64,000 nucleotides of DNA from Listeria grayi DSM 20601. Lineage in GTDB: Bacteria > Bacillota > Bacilli > Lactobacillales > Listeriaceae. The stretch's first letter is position 1; the number at the start of each line of letters is the position of its first letter. The notes beneath the pieces are model-generated. The model saw only the letters and a list, made by a program, of their open reading frames with translations. It searched no databases and was not told the origin of the DNA. This document shows, piece by piece, positions 8,367-16,921 of this stretch. The position numbers were made by a program, and so were the translations under genes. The DNA lies in NCBI RefSeq assembly GCF_000148995.1, contig NZ_GL538353.1, positions 124,001 through 188,000 on the forward strand, read 5' to 3'.

Positions 8367-9311
8367 ATGAAAGTTTTGATAGTGGGCGAATTTACGAAGC
8401 AAACAAAAGAAATCATTTTATCGCTTTTTCCGAAAAAGTGGGCGGTAGTTATTCTTCCGCCTGGAGAAGAAATGATGAAACATTTAGAAGATTGTGAAGT
8501 TCTTATTCCAGAGCACATCCAAGTGGATGAAGAATTGCTTGCAACGGCAAAAGAATTGAAATTCATTCAAACTGGCGCAGGATTCGATAATGTCGATGTG
8601 GATGCTTGTACAAAGTTCGGCGTACGGGTCGCTAATGCTGCTGGAGTAAACGCACAAGCGGTGGCAGAACATGTGATGGCATTAATGCTTGCCTATTTTA
8701 AAAATATTCCACAGCTGGATGCTTTTATGAAAAATCGTGAAGATGAGAACCGCTTATCCTATGCTGGAAGCGAACTAGAGGGGAAAACGATCGGCATTAT
8801 CGGCATGGGAGCTGTCGGCAAAAAAGTTGCCGCTTTTTGCCAAGCTTTTGGAATGAAAGTATTCGCCTATGCGAGAAACACAGCAGGGACAGCACCTGGA
8901 TCTGTAAAAATGTGCAGCTTTGATACGCTTGTCCGTGAAGCGGATATTATCAGTGTCCACGTTTCTTTAAATCAGCAAACTAAAAAGCTGATCGACGCAG
9001 CGACATTTAAAAAAATGAAAAAGAATGCGGTTGTTATCAATACGGCGCGGGGCGGGATCTTAGCAGAACAAGATCTGATCGAGGCTTTAAAGACAGGTGA
9101 AATTGCTGGGGCTTGTTTAGACGTTTTTGAAGAGGAACCACTTGCGAAAGATAGCGTATTGCGGGACATGCAAAATGTCATTCTTACGCCGCATACAGCA
9201 GGAATGCCGGATGGTTACAAAATCCATCAAAAAAGGTATGCTTTCTTTGTAGCAAATATTGAACGAATCGTAAAAGGGGAGCAGCCCCAAAATAATTTGA
9301 ATGCTTTTTAA
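8367..9311 (+). CDS. D-isomer-specific 2-hydroxyacid dehydrogenase
   Basis: A 314-residue NAD-dependent dehydrogenase reducing 2-oxoacids to D-2-hydroxyacids. The ATG at 8367 is preferred over the GTG at 8355 because AAAAGGTGG lies just upstream. The NAD fold motif GIIGMGAVG begins at residue 143. The substrate-binding arginine is Arg228 (NTARGG) and the catalytic histidine His276 (TPHTAG). The catalytic-domain signature GAGFDNVDVDAC is also present. The exact substrate (glycerate, phosphoglycerate, phosphonate or lactate type) cannot be assigned. A strong terminator follows. Confidence 0.9.
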   Translation: MKVLIVGEFTKQTKEIILSLFPKKWAVVILPPGEEMMKHLEDCEVLIPEHIQVDEELLATAKELKFIQTGAGFDNVDVDACTKFGVRVANAAGVNAQAVAEHVMALMLAYFKNIPQLDAFMKNREDENRLSYAGSELEGKTIGIIGMGAVGKKVAAFCQAFGMKVFAYARNTAGTAPGSVKMCSFDTLVREADIISVHVSLNQQTKKLIDAATFKKMKKNAVVINTARGGILAEQDLIEALKTGEIAGACLDVFEEEPLAKDSVLRDMQNVILTPHTAGMPDGYKIHQKRYAFFVANIERIVKGEQPQNNLNAF

Positions 9312-9328
9312 GTTAGTTTCCTAGATAG

Positions 9329-9371
9329 AAAAGCACTTCCTGTTGCGAGCTATAACAGGAAGTGCTTTTTC
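9329..9371. terminator. Bidirectional terminator between dehydrogenase genes
   Basis: Perfect 13-base arms AGCACTTCCTGTT and AACAGGAAGTGCT have T-runs on both strands. It serves the plus-strand hydroxyacid dehydrogenase and the minus-strand aldehyde dehydrogenase. Confidence 0.85.
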
Positions 9372-9378
9372 TATGCTC

Positions 9379-10860
9379 TTAATAAAGACCTTCTTTTTCC
9401 TCATTCAAATTGATATAAATATTCTTCGCTTGTGTATAGGCATCCAAGATCATTTTATGCGTTTCGCGGCCGATCCCGGAATTTTTGTAACCACCAAATG
9501 GAGTTCCGGCTTCAAACGCATTGTAGGTGTTGACCCACACGCGTCCAGTTTGGATCGCTTTGGAAACGCGGAATATCCGATTGATATCTCTGGACCAAAC
9601 GCCGCCCGCCAAGCCGTATTCATTATCATTTGCCAGCTTGATCACTTCTTCTTCATCTTTGAATTTGATGATCGTAGCTACTGGGCCGAAGATCTCTTCT
9701 TGCGCTACTCGTGTATCGTTTGTTGTTTCCAGCAATGTAGGTTCTAAAAAGACACCATCTTTGAGTTTGTCGTTTTCTAATTTTTCTCCGCCAGTCAATA
9801 CGTTTGCGCCTTCTTTTTTACCGATCTCCACGTATTCCAGGATCTTATCGAGCTGACCTTGGTTGATCTGCGCTCCCATTTGCACGTCGTCTTCCCATGG
9901 TAAACCGACTTTTACTTTTTGGAATTGCTCTTTCAGTGCAGCGACGAATTTATCATAGACATTTTCTTGGACAAAGATCCGTGAACCAGCGCTACATACT
10001 TGGCCTTGGTTGAAAAGAATGCCTTTTTGTGCGCCTTCGATGGCTTGCTCAAATGGCATATCATCAAAGAAAATGTTGGCTGATTTTCCGCCAAGTTCCA
10101 GTGTGGAAGGAATCAGATTTTCTGCTGCGGCGATGCCGATGTTTCTGCCGACAGAAGTAGAACCAGTAAAAGCAAGTTTATTGAAGCCTTTGTGATGCTG
10201 CATATATTCTCCTGATTTGGAACCTTTTCCGGTCACGATATTGACAACGCCACCAGGTAAAATGTCTGCTAAGATCTTTCCTAATTCAAGTAGACTAAGT
10301 GAAGTGCTAGACGATGGATGGATAACGACCGCATTTCCTGCTGCGATAGCGGGAGCGATTTTCCAAGCGCCCATTAAGAATGGAAAATTCCAGGGCACGA
10401 TTTGACCGACAACGCCGACTGGTTCTTTGATGATCAGCGAAAGCGTGTTTTCATCGATTTGTTTCACCGTATCTTCTTCGCTGCGGATCACGCCTGCAAA
10501 ATAGCGAAAATGATCGGCTGCAAGCGGGATATCTGCATTCGTTGTTTCGCGAAGTGATTTCCCGTTATCGAGTGTTTCCATTAAAGCGAGCTTATCTAAA
10601 TTTGCATCGATAGCATCCGCGATGTCGAGTAGTAACTTGCTTTTTTCTTTTACAGGAACCTTCTTCCAACTTTCCTGCGCTTCTTTGGCTGCACTTACAG
10701 CGGCATCGACATCTTGATCTGATGCATCAATGAAAGTAGCGAGCGCTTCCCCGTTACTTGGATTGTATGAAGTGAGTTTGTTGCCGTCCGTGCCATCTGT
10801 CCACTTCCCGCCGATAAACAATTGGTAATGCGCATCAAAAACATTTAGATCTTTTACCAA
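9379..10860 (-). CDS. NAD(P)-dependent aldehyde dehydrogenase
   Basis: A 493-residue enzyme oxidising an aldehyde to the acid. A TTG at 10860 is taken as start because AAGGAGG sits 8 bases before it; an upstream TTG would place that ribosome site inside the gene. The general-base motif LELGGKSANIFFDD and the catalytic Cys289 in NQGQVCSAGSRIFV are intact. The N-terminus YQLFIGGKWTDG and C-terminus PFGGYKNSGIGRE are typical of the AldA/betaine-aldehyde group. The substrate is not determined. It is monocistronic. Confidence 0.93.
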   Translation of the reverse strand: MVKDLNVFDAHYQLFIGGKWTDGTDGNKLTSYNPSNGEALATFIDASDQDVDAAVSAAKEAQESWKKVPVKEKSKLLLDIADAIDANLDKLALMETLDNGKSLRETTNADIPLAADHFRYFAGVIRSEEDTVKQIDENTLSLIIKEPVGVVGQIVPWNFPFLMGAWKIAPAIAAGNAVVIHPSSSTSLSLLELGKILADILPGGVVNIVTGKGSKSGEYMQHHKGFNKLAFTGSTSVGRNIGIAAAENLIPSTLELGGKSANIFFDDMPFEQAIEGAQKGILFNQGQVCSAGSRIFVQENVYDKFVAALKEQFQKVKVGLPWEDDVQMGAQINQGQLDKILEYVEIGKKEGANVLTGGEKLENDKLKDGVFLEPTLLETTNDTRVAQEEIFGPVATIIKFKDEEEVIKLANDNEYGLAGGVWSRDINRIFRVSKAIQTGRVWVNTYNAFEAGTPFGGYKNSGIGRETHKMILDAYTQAKNIYINLNEEKEGLY

Positions 10861-11074
10861 AAGAAAAACCTCCTTCAATCGATTTGAAGTAAAATTTGCT
10901 TAATAGCGCTTACATTTACTTCAAGTCAATTATAAACCTCCCTAGACCGAATATCAAAAGAAAGCGGTCATGCGTTGAAACTGGAAAACAGTTGGGCGCA
11001 AATGGTTTGAGCGGTTTGAAAAGAGGGAAATGTGAGCAGTAAAATGGTGAGGAAAGCGAGCGGAGGTAGCAGAG

Positions 11075-11536
11075 ATGAGAACGATCAAATTAAAAAATAA
11101 AACAGCAAGTTATAAATTAGAAACGGATGATAGCACAGTATACCGCATCAACGATGGAACAACTGATCAATCATTCAATTGTATTGATAGGGAAGGGGTG
11201 CTTCCTGATGTCCAGAGCTTTGCGGTGTTGAATTATATTTATGTAGCAGTTGGACAGGAAGCTGCTTTTGAAAAACGCTTTTTAGGGCGATCCAGACGTC
11301 TTAGTGAAAATAAAGGTTTTCTAGCGATCCGCGTATTGCGCCCAGAACAAAGTCGTCATTATATCATTATCACATGGTGGGAAGAAGAAGCAGATTTTCA
11401 CGCTTGGCAAGCTTCAACATCTTACCAAAAGACCCATCAGAAACGGGCCACTGACAAAGGATTAGATCATCAAAACCAAGTAGTCGACCGGACGAAGTCT
11501 TATCATCTGGGATTCCAGTCAAAAGGAGGAATGTAG
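11075..11536 (+). CDS. HmoB/TRAP-like antibiotic-biosynthesis-monooxygenase-fold protein
   Basis: A 153-residue cytoplasmic protein with an N-terminal extension of about 65 residues and a C-terminal ABM ferredoxin-like domain (FAVLNYIYVAVGQEAAFEKRF through WWEEEADFHAWQASTSYQKTHQ). This architecture matches HmoB heme monooxygenase of Bacillus and the staphylococcal TRAP protein. A heme-degrading role is therefore possible, but the heme-ligand histidine cannot be fixed by eye. The photolyase gene begins 4 bases after its stop, so the two form an operon. Confidence 0.75.
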   Translation: MRTIKLKNKTASYKLETDDSTVYRINDGTTDQSFNCIDREGVLPDVQSFAVLNYIYVAVGQEAAFEKRFLGRSRRLSENKGFLAIRVLRPEQSRHYIIITWWEEEADFHAWQASTSYQKTHQKRATDKGLDHQNQVVDRTKSYHLGFQSKGGM

Positions 11537-11540
11537 CCAT

Positions 11541-12914
11541 ATGCAGCTTGGTGTGCTTTTAAACCGCGTCTTCCGAACGAAGCATAATCCATTATTTTCC
11601 TATGTGGAACAAAACCGTTCTAAGATCGATGCGTGTTATTTTATTATTCCGCTGGAAGATCTCAAAGGGGCAAGTGAACGAAAAAAAGCTTTTTACTTTG
11701 GAACAGTCAACCAGTTCCTAACAGAACTGGCAAAATATGAGATCCGGCCATTCTTAGTGACGTATGAAAAATTACCCGAATTCTGTCAGAAGCAAAAAAT
11801 CGATACGATCCTAATGGCAGGGGATATCATGAGTTATCATCAAGAAGAATATGACATTCGGCATCAGCGTGAGAAGTTAACAGCCGCTGGTTTGGAAATA
11901 AAAACGATTCGTGTCCAGCATTATTTCCACCCGCGGGCAACTTTTAAAAACGGCGACGAGCCCTATAAAGTATTCACGCCTTTTTATAAAGCAAATCGGC
12001 CACATGTGACGATCCAAAAACCTGCTGCCTATTCTCTAAAACAGTTAAGTGAGATAACGGTCACTGGAACGGGTCATCTTGATCACAGCTATCCAGATGA
12101 CGGGTTATCTGAGGAGCAGGCAGTGGCAAATTGGCAGACATTTTTGAATGAATCGATCGAAGCGTATGAGACCAATCGGGAAGTTCTGGCAGAGATCAAA
12201 ACCAGTTGGCTTAGTGTATATCTGGCTTATGGCTTGATCGACATTCAGCAGATTTTCAATCAGTTGCTCGATCAGCGGGAAGCGAATGAAAAAAACTACG
12301 AAGCTTTTATTCGGGAACTGCTGTTTCGAGAGTTTTACTATGTCCTGATGGTCACTTATCCGGAGATGGCCACGCAGTCTTTTAAACCGAATTACCGTCA
12401 AATCGAATGGTCTTTGAATAAAGCAAACTTTGAACGTTGGAAAAATGGAGAAACGGGTTATCCAATCGTGGATGCTGCCATGCAGGAATTAAATCAAACC
12501 GGCTATATGCACAATCGCATGCGCATGGTCGTTTCCCAGTTTTTGACAAAAGATCTCTTTATCGACTGGCGTTGGGGAGAAGATTACTTTCGCAGTCAGC
12601 TGATCGACTATGATAATGCCTCCAACGTCAACGGCTGGCAGTGGTCTGCTTCAACTGGAACCGATGCTGTTCCTTACTTCCGCATGTTCAATCCGATCCG
12701 GCAAAGTGAACGATTTGATCAGGATGGTGCCTATATCAAACAGTATCTGCCGATTTTTAAAGCCGTTCCCGCTGCATATCTGCATGACACTGAAAAGAAC
12801 AAAGCCAAATTGGCTGCTGAATGTGATATCGAACTCGGAAAAACGTATCCCGCTCCAATCGTCGATCATAAACAGAGCCGTCAAGCCATAATGGAAAAAC
12901 TTGGCCGCCGCTGA
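11541..12914 (+). CDS. phr: Deoxyribodipyrimidine photolyase
   Basis: A 457-residue flavoprotein that repairs UV-made cyclobutane pyrimidine dimers using blue light. The N-terminal alpha/beta antenna domain (LGVLLNRVFRTKHNPLFSYVEQ) is followed by the helical FAD domain. The latter includes TGYPIVDAAMQELNQTGYMHNRMRM, WRWGEDYFRSQLIDYD and NGWQWSASTGTDAVPYFRMFNP, whose tryptophans and asparagines are the family signature. Length is normal. It is co-transcribed with the HmoB-like gene and convergent with the minus-strand gene at 12915, with no gap. Confidence 0.95.
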   Translation: MQLGVLLNRVFRTKHNPLFSYVEQNRSKIDACYFIIPLEDLKGASERKKAFYFGTVNQFLTELAKYEIRPFLVTYEKLPEFCQKQKIDTILMAGDIMSYHQEEYDIRHQREKLTAAGLEIKTIRVQHYFHPRATFKNGDEPYKVFTPFYKANRPHVTIQKPAAYSLKQLSEITVTGTGHLDHSYPDDGLSEEQAVANWQTFLNESIEAYETNREVLAEIKTSWLSVYLAYGLIDIQQIFNQLLDQREANEKNYEAFIRELLFREFYYVLMVTYPEMATQSFKPNYRQIEWSLNKANFERWKNGETGYPIVDAAMQELNQTGYMHNRMRMVVSQFLTKDLFIDWRWGEDYFRSQLIDYDNASNVNGWQWSASTGTDAVPYFRMFNPIRQSERFDQDGAYIKQYLPIFKAVPAAYLHDTEKNKAKLAAECDIELGKTYPAPIVDHKQSRQAIMEKLGRR

Positions 12915-13289
12915 TCAGAGTTTGCTATTCGAGCGGACGATCCGTTCCCATGTTTGCGCAGCTTCTTCTTGGAGTTGCGTTTTTACGTGCTGCGCTGCAA
13001 ATGATTCCTGAAATGGCTCGCTTGGAACGGCAAGACTGAGCGGGAAAGCAACCATTCGATCAAAGTCAGCTTGACTAAGCGGATCGTGGCTATTCATCTC
13101 TTCAAAATCAATTAAAATCTCTTGAAACCAATCCTGTAATTCTTGGAAAGCATGATTTAACGCTGCATCCAAAGTATCGAAAGGATAAATAAGCGTGCCG
13201 CTGTAAATATCGACAACTAACACGCGATAACTGGCGGTCTCTTCTTGGATCAAAATAGACATATTATATATATCGAATAGCTGCTTCAC
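12915..13289 (-). CDS. Hypothetical protein, paralogue of the 13812 gene
   Basis: A 124-residue acidic protein, probably cytoplasmic, from a GTG at 13289. No strong ribosome site is seen, but the start is supported by alignment of MKQLFDIYNMSILIQEE with MQQLFDLDQVAILWFQEE of the second paralogue. Both share a YP(F/L) turn and an A-A-(L/F)-(N/Q)-HA helix followed by DW(F/Y). No known family was recognised. A Zur-box-like sequence lies 13 bases upstream (13302-13324), so zinc-dependent control is possible. Confidence 0.65.
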   Translation of the reverse strand: MKQLFDIYNMSILIQEETASYRVLVVDIYSGTLIYPFDTLDAALNHAFQELQDWFQEILIDFEEMNSHDPLSQADFDRMVAFPLSLAVPSEPFQESFAAQHVKTQLQEEAAQTWERIVRSNSKL

Positions 13290-13301
13290 AGAAACACATC
13301 A

Positions 13302-13324
13302 TAAATCGCAATCATTATTATTTA
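13302..13324. promoter_or_regulatory. Degenerate Zur-box-like site 1
   Basis: TAAATCGCAATCATTATTA followed by TTTA matches the Bacillus Zur/Fur-type palindrome TAAATCGTAAT-N-ATTACGATTTA with about three mismatches. It sits directly upstream of the minus-strand gene at 13289. A weaker half-like copy, TAAATTGCAATCATTGAA, occurs at 13346-13363. Confidence 0.45.
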
Positions 13325-13415
13325 GGAGTATAACCTGTTTCGCTTTAAATTGCAATCATTGAATGAGAGACGAAGAGCAAACCTTGACAAAAAGGAATAA
13401 ACAATGATAAAGTTT

Positions 13416-13436
13416 AAATCGTAATGATTACGATTT
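13416..13436. promoter_or_regulatory. Zur box (zinc-uptake regulator operator)
   Basis: AAATCGTAATGATTACGATT is a near-perfect palindrome around TCGTAATGATTACGA, the Zur consensus of Bacillota. It lies 22 bases before the ATG of the 40-residue gene at 13458. Repression with zinc and induction under zinc starvation is inferred from the known family. Confidence 0.85.
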
Positions 13437-13457
13437 AGAAAAGAGGAGGAAATAACA

Positions 13458-13580
13458 ATGTCAGAAAAAGCAGATCTTTCTAGTGCTTATCGTCGTTTGA
13501 AAAGTCCTAACAGCAGAACCAAAAAACGGGCATTAAAGGTTATTTTGACCAATAAACGCAAAAATAAAGGAATCAAATAG
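13458..13580 (+). CDS. Small basic putative metal-homeostasis protein
   Basis: A 40-residue lysine/arginine-rich peptide beginning MSEKADLSSAYRRLKSP, with an AGAGGAGG ribosome site. It resembles the short proteins annotated as putative metal homeostasis protein in related Bacillota; this is recognition by eye, without a known function. A Zur box precedes it and the zinc-free L32 gene starts 12 bases after its stop, so it is the first gene of a zinc-starvation operon. Confidence 0.75.
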   Translation: MSEKADLSSAYRRLKSPNSRTKKRALKVILTNKRKNKGIK

Positions 13581-13592
13581 GAGGGGAAAAGA

Positions 13593-13757
13593 ATGGCAGT
13601 CCCAGCACGCAAAACTTCAAAAGCAAAAAAGAGAAAAAGACGTGGCAACAAAAAATTTGCAGCGCCAGCGATCCATTACAATAAAGAAACAGGAGAATAC
13701 GAGAAAAGTCATCATATCTCGCCTTCAGGAACCTACAAAGGCGAACAAATTTTATGA
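13593..13757 (+). CDS. rpmF: Ribosomal protein L32, zinc-independent paralogue
   Basis: A 54-residue large-subunit protein. The N-terminus [20 protein letters not shown] is classic L32. The second half, [17 protein letters not shown], has none of the four cysteines that bind zinc in the standard bacterial form. It is thus the C-minus type that can replace zinc-L32 and free the metal when zinc is scarce. The AGGAGGGG ribosome site overlaps the end of the 40-residue gene. Control by the Zur box at 13416 is inferred. A zinc-containing copy should exist elsewhere in the genome. Confidence 0.9.
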   Translation: MAVPARKTSKAKKRKRRGNKKFAAPAIHYNKETGEYEKSHHISPSGTYKGEQIL

Positions 13758-13761
13758 GCGA

Positions 13762-13807
13762 CAAAAAACACGACTAAAGCCTCTGCTTTCCGAGCCTTTA
13801 GTCGTGT
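13762..13807 (-). terminator. Terminator for the minus-strand gene at 13812
   Basis: Arms ACACGACTAAAG and CTTTAGTCGTGT are perfect. The T-run is on the minus strand (AAAAAA at 13763-13768 on the plus strand). It may also stop the L32 transcript weakly. Confidence 0.75.
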
Positions 13808-13811
13808 TCCC

Positions 13812-14150
13812 TTACTTAGGTAAATAGTGAGATGTCAATGTTCGGATCTTTTGGCGGAATGCTGTTGTGACCTCGAAGTCATCTACATGATCCATATGCA
13901 GCTGCTGCATAAATAACGCTGCTGCTTTTAAATAACTATCGGCAGTGACCGCAGTTTTAGTAATAGTGATCAGCTGCTTTTCATACCAATCACCAGCATA
14001 CATGCAGGCGTGCTGAAAGGCAGCTTCTTTGGTGGTAAAATTGAGCGGATAAGTGCTGTCGGCAGGATCTAAAATCAACAAATGATTATTTCCAGCTTCT
14101 TCTTGAAACCATAATATAGCGACTTGATCTAAATCGAATAATTGTTGCAT
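13812..14150 (-). CDS. Hypothetical protein, paralogue of the 12915 gene
   Basis: A 112-residue soluble protein. The ATG at 14150 is selected because GGAG lies 9 bases upstream and the paralogue starts at the equivalent residue (MQQLFDLDQVAILWFQEE). Conserved with the paralogue: the YPL turn, the AAFQHA helix and the DWYEKQLI segment. No family name is known to me. The two paralogues flank the Zur-controlled L32 operon on the opposite strand; no Zur box is visible upstream of this copy. Confidence 0.65.
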   Translation of the reverse strand: MQQLFDLDQVAILWFQEEAGNNHLLILDPADSTYPLNFTTKEAAFQHACMYAGDWYEKQLITITKTAVTADSYLKAAALFMQQLHMDHVDDFEVTTAFRQKIRTLTSHYLPK

Positions 14151-14313
14151 GTGCGACAACTCCATTTCCTCTGAAAAAAAGAGAGATTTTTTGTTCTCTA
14201 TCATAGAGGCAAAAGAGAGCGCTGTCAAGGCGTAAAAGCAGAATCACCTTCCTAGACATCGAGCGAGTGAATGCTATAATGAAAAGATATTGAAAGAAAG
14301 GATCGATTCTGCT

Positions 14314-15687
14314 ATGTTTCCAAGAATAAAGCAATATGGGAAAAATTTTATTTCTAGTGAATTGTTCTCGTCGAAAGAAGTTGTTCAGCTAACAATTCCA
14401 ATCGTCATCGATCAAGGCTTTGTTATTGGAATGGCACTTTTGAATACAGCAATGATAAGCTCGGCAGGCATCGCAGCCGTCAGTGCAGTCAATATGGTCG
14501 AATCACTAAATATTTTCTTCATTAGTGTATTCATTGCACTTTCGACTGGAGGTACGGTAGTGGTCGCCCAAGCTCGTGGGAAAAGAGATGAATTGCTCGC
14601 CGAACGCTCAGCAGTCGCAACAGTGGTCGCTGTTTTTGGGATCGCCATCGTGCTTGCGATTATCGTGTTGATTTTCCATCGAGCGCTTTTGGAAGGCTTG
14701 TTTGGAGGTTCCAGCGAGGCCGTAATGAAAAATGCGAGTGTCTATCTGATCGGCTCGATGCTTAGCTATCCAGCACTTGCAATCGTTGAATCTGCTTGCG
14801 GTGTCTTGCGAGGTGTCGCGGATACCCGAACTTCTTTGTTTCTCTCCGCACTCACCAATCTAAGCTACGTGGCTCTCAACTTGCTCTTTATCCAAGTTTT
14901 CCATTTAGGGATCGTCGGCATGATCATTGCGCTGAATATCGCCCGCTTATTAGGCGGATGTGTGTCGATCTGGTATTTGACCAAGCGGACTCAATCGATC
15001 CACTTTTCTTTCTCCCGGCTCTTGCCCTTTAACTTCGACATCATGAAAAAAGTAATGTCGATCGGCTTTCCGTTTGCCGCCGAGCAGCTCTTCTTCAACG
15101 GCGGAAAAATCCTGACACAGATCTTTATCGTCCAATTAGGAACACTCGCCCTCACAGCAAACGCGATCGGCAACTCACTGACCATGCTTCTAGAGATCAT
15201 TCCGGCTTCCTTAGGGCTTGCATTAGTTACGATCGTGGGGCAGTCGATCGGGGCAGGAGATACTAAAAGCGTCCGGAAATTCTGGCTATCTTTCTTAGCG
15301 CTTTCTTCGATCACCACGCTTTTGACCAGCGTCATCCTCATCACAGTCTATCCATGGCTTATTGACTTGTTCCACGTTCCGGCTTCTGTTGAAAAACAAG
15401 TTTTTGTCCTGCTGCTGATGGTTTCGGTCGCAAGGATCATTGCCTGGCCACTCAGCTTCATTACCCCTTCTGCACTCCGAGCCGCAGGGGACGCGACCTT
15501 CACATCAGTTGTTTCGCTGATCACGATGTGGAGCATTCGAATCGTACTCGGCTATATCTTGGGAATCACGTTAGGATATGGATTGCTCGGCGTTTGGGCA
15601 GCAATGTGTTTTGAATGGTTCGTCAGAGGCATCATCTTTGCGGTGCGTTTGTATCGCGGGAAGTGGATGCGGAAGCGGTTGGTTTGA
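14314..15687 (+). CDS. MATE-family multidrug/cation antiporter
   Basis: A 457-residue inner-membrane protein with about 12 hydrophobic helices in two halves. The start at the ATG 14314 follows AAAGGA. The first half begins VVQLTIPIVIDQGFVIGMALLNTAMIS and the second VMSIGFPFAAEQLFFNGGKILTQIF, the internal repeat expected for MATE transporters. These export drugs or metabolites using a sodium or proton gradient. Substrate is not predictable. The gene appears monocistronic. Confidence 0.9.
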   Translation: MFPRIKQYGKNFISSELFSSKEVVQLTIPIVIDQGFVIGMALLNTAMISSAGIAAVSAVNMVESLNIFFISVFIALSTGGTVVVAQARGKRDELLAERSAVATVVAVFGIAIVLAIIVLIFHRALLEGLFGGSSEAVMKNASVYLIGSMLSYPALAIVESACGVLRGVADTRTSLFLSALTNLSYVALNLLFIQVFHLGIVGMIIALNIARLLGGCVSIWYLTKRTQSIHFSFSRLLPFNFDIMKKVMSIGFPFAAEQLFFNGGKILTQIFIVQLGTLALTANAIGNSLTMLLEIIPASLGLALVTIVGQSIGAGDTKSVRKFWLSFLALSSITTLLTSVILITVYPWLIDLFHVPASVEKQVFVLLLMVSVARIIAWPLSFITPSALRAAGDATFTSVVSLITMWSIRIVLGYILGITLGYGLLGVWAAMCFEWFVRGIIFAVRLYRGKWMRKRLV

Positions 15688-15880
15688 GGTAGAAACACTA
15701 TACTAAGCAGCGCCCGTTAGCTACCTCAACTTCGCCAAGTGTATAATAATTATTATTAGCAAAGTCAGTTTGTAAAAATTCTTATTTATAGACAAGAAAT
15801 GGATTTGGTCTTCGTTCCTATTTGGAAGAAGATCAAATCCATTTGTTTAGCTTTAGCAGAAATACAAAGCTAAAGGTCCA

Positions 15881-16798
15881 TTATTTGAAGTAACTACCGC
15901 TTTTTAAATCTGCTATTAAAGTTGGTTCTACAGGCGTCCAGTTTAGCTCTTTTTGTGTTTGGTCACTGGAAGTGGGTGCATCTAAAGCGAATATTCCTGC
16001 AAGAAAACCTAGTTGTTCTTGTGATTCTGCTTGCGTAAGAGAAACAGTAGGAACATTCAAATAATCGCCAATTGCTTGAGCTATTTCTTTAGCTGTGATG
16101 GCACTCTCAGCTACGGCATTGAAAATTCTAAGCTTTACTTCTTTGTTTAGCAAATAATCTACTGCTAAAACAAATAAATGAGCAGCGTCTTTTTGACTAA
16201 CAGCATTCCAACGGTTGGATCCATCTCCAATGTATGCAGATTTGCCATTTTGTTCAGCTATTGCAGCCAATTGTCTAACGAATCCATGTTGATCTTCGGG
16301 TCCATGGACACTAGGTGCTAATCTGACAATCCCAACATTGTAGCCATCATCAATCAAATCATAAGCAACGTATTCTGATTTTCGTGGTGTAGACGCTTCT
16401 TGATCAGCTGGCATCCGGTAATCTTCGGAAATTTGTTTTTCATTAGCGTTCGTTCCAATCATCGCTGTTCCGGAAGTTATTATTAAGGGTTTGTTTGTTC
16501 TTTTAATCCCAGCAGCTAATGCTAGAATCGCTGCTTTGTCTACTTGCCCAGCTTTTGCAAATTCATCAAAATTGTGTTGGAAACCTAAATGCAAGACAGC
16601 ATCAGCATTTGCAGCCGCTTCTGTTAATACAGATAAACTTTCTAAATCTCCGGTTACAGAAGAAGCACCTAATGTACGCAGTTTTTCAGCTGAATTTTCT
16701 GAACGTGCAAGTCCCACTACCTCATGACCAAGATCGATTAATTCTTTTGTTACCTTTGTTCCGACATATCCAGTAGCTCCAGTAATAAATATTTTCAA
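15881..16798 (-). CDS. NAD(P)-dependent epimerase/dehydratase-type extended SDR
   Basis: A 305-residue Rossmann oxidoreductase. A TTG at 16798, 8 bases after AGGA, fits better than the ATG at 16807, which overlaps the ribosome site. The nucleotide motif FITGATGYVG is at the N-terminus. The catalytic tyrosine region is probably RKSEYVAYDLI. Substrate is unknown; similar proteins act as reductases of small carbonyls or nucleotide sugars. It is divergent from a TetR gene, with two palindromic operators in the gap, so repression by that TetR is very likely. Confidence 0.82.
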   Translation of the reverse strand: MKIFITGATGYVGTKVTKELIDLGHEVVGLARSENSAEKLRTLGASSVTGDLESLSVLTEAAANADAVLHLGFQHNFDEFAKAGQVDKAAILALAAGIKRTNKPLIITSGTAMIGTNANEKQISEDYRMPADQEASTPRKSEYVAYDLIDDGYNVGIVRLAPSVHGPEDQHGFVRQLAAIAEQNGKSAYIGDGSNRWNAVSQKDAAHLFVLAVDYLLNKEVKLRIFNAVAESAITAKEIAQAIGDYLNVPTVSLTQAESQEQLGFLAGIFALDAPTSSDQTQKELNWTPVEPTLIADLKSGSYFK

Positions 16799-16833
16799 CG
16801 TTATCATCCTTTCTCGAATGGAAAAAACTTTAA

Positions 16834-16877
16834 AGATAGTTCTATCTCTAAAAAGATTATAAAAGATAGAACTATCT
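16834..16877. promoter_or_regulatory. Two TetR-type palindromic operators
   Basis: AGATAGTTCTATCT (16834-16847) and AGATAGAACTATCT (16864-16877) are each perfect palindromes. They are also inverted copies of each other, with centres 30 bases apart, about three helical turns. They lie between the divergent TetR and SDR genes. Confidence 0.85.
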
Positions 16878-16886
16878 TTGTTAAGA

Positions 16887-16921
16887 TTGAAATATGAAAA
16901 AATAAGTTTTATACTAATAAT
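16887..16921 (+). promoter_or_regulatory. Promoter of the TetR gene, probably leaderless mRNA
   Basis: TTGAAA (16887-16892), 17 bases, TATACT (16910-16915). The ATG at 16922 falls at the expected transcription start and no ribosome site is present. Confidence 0.6.
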
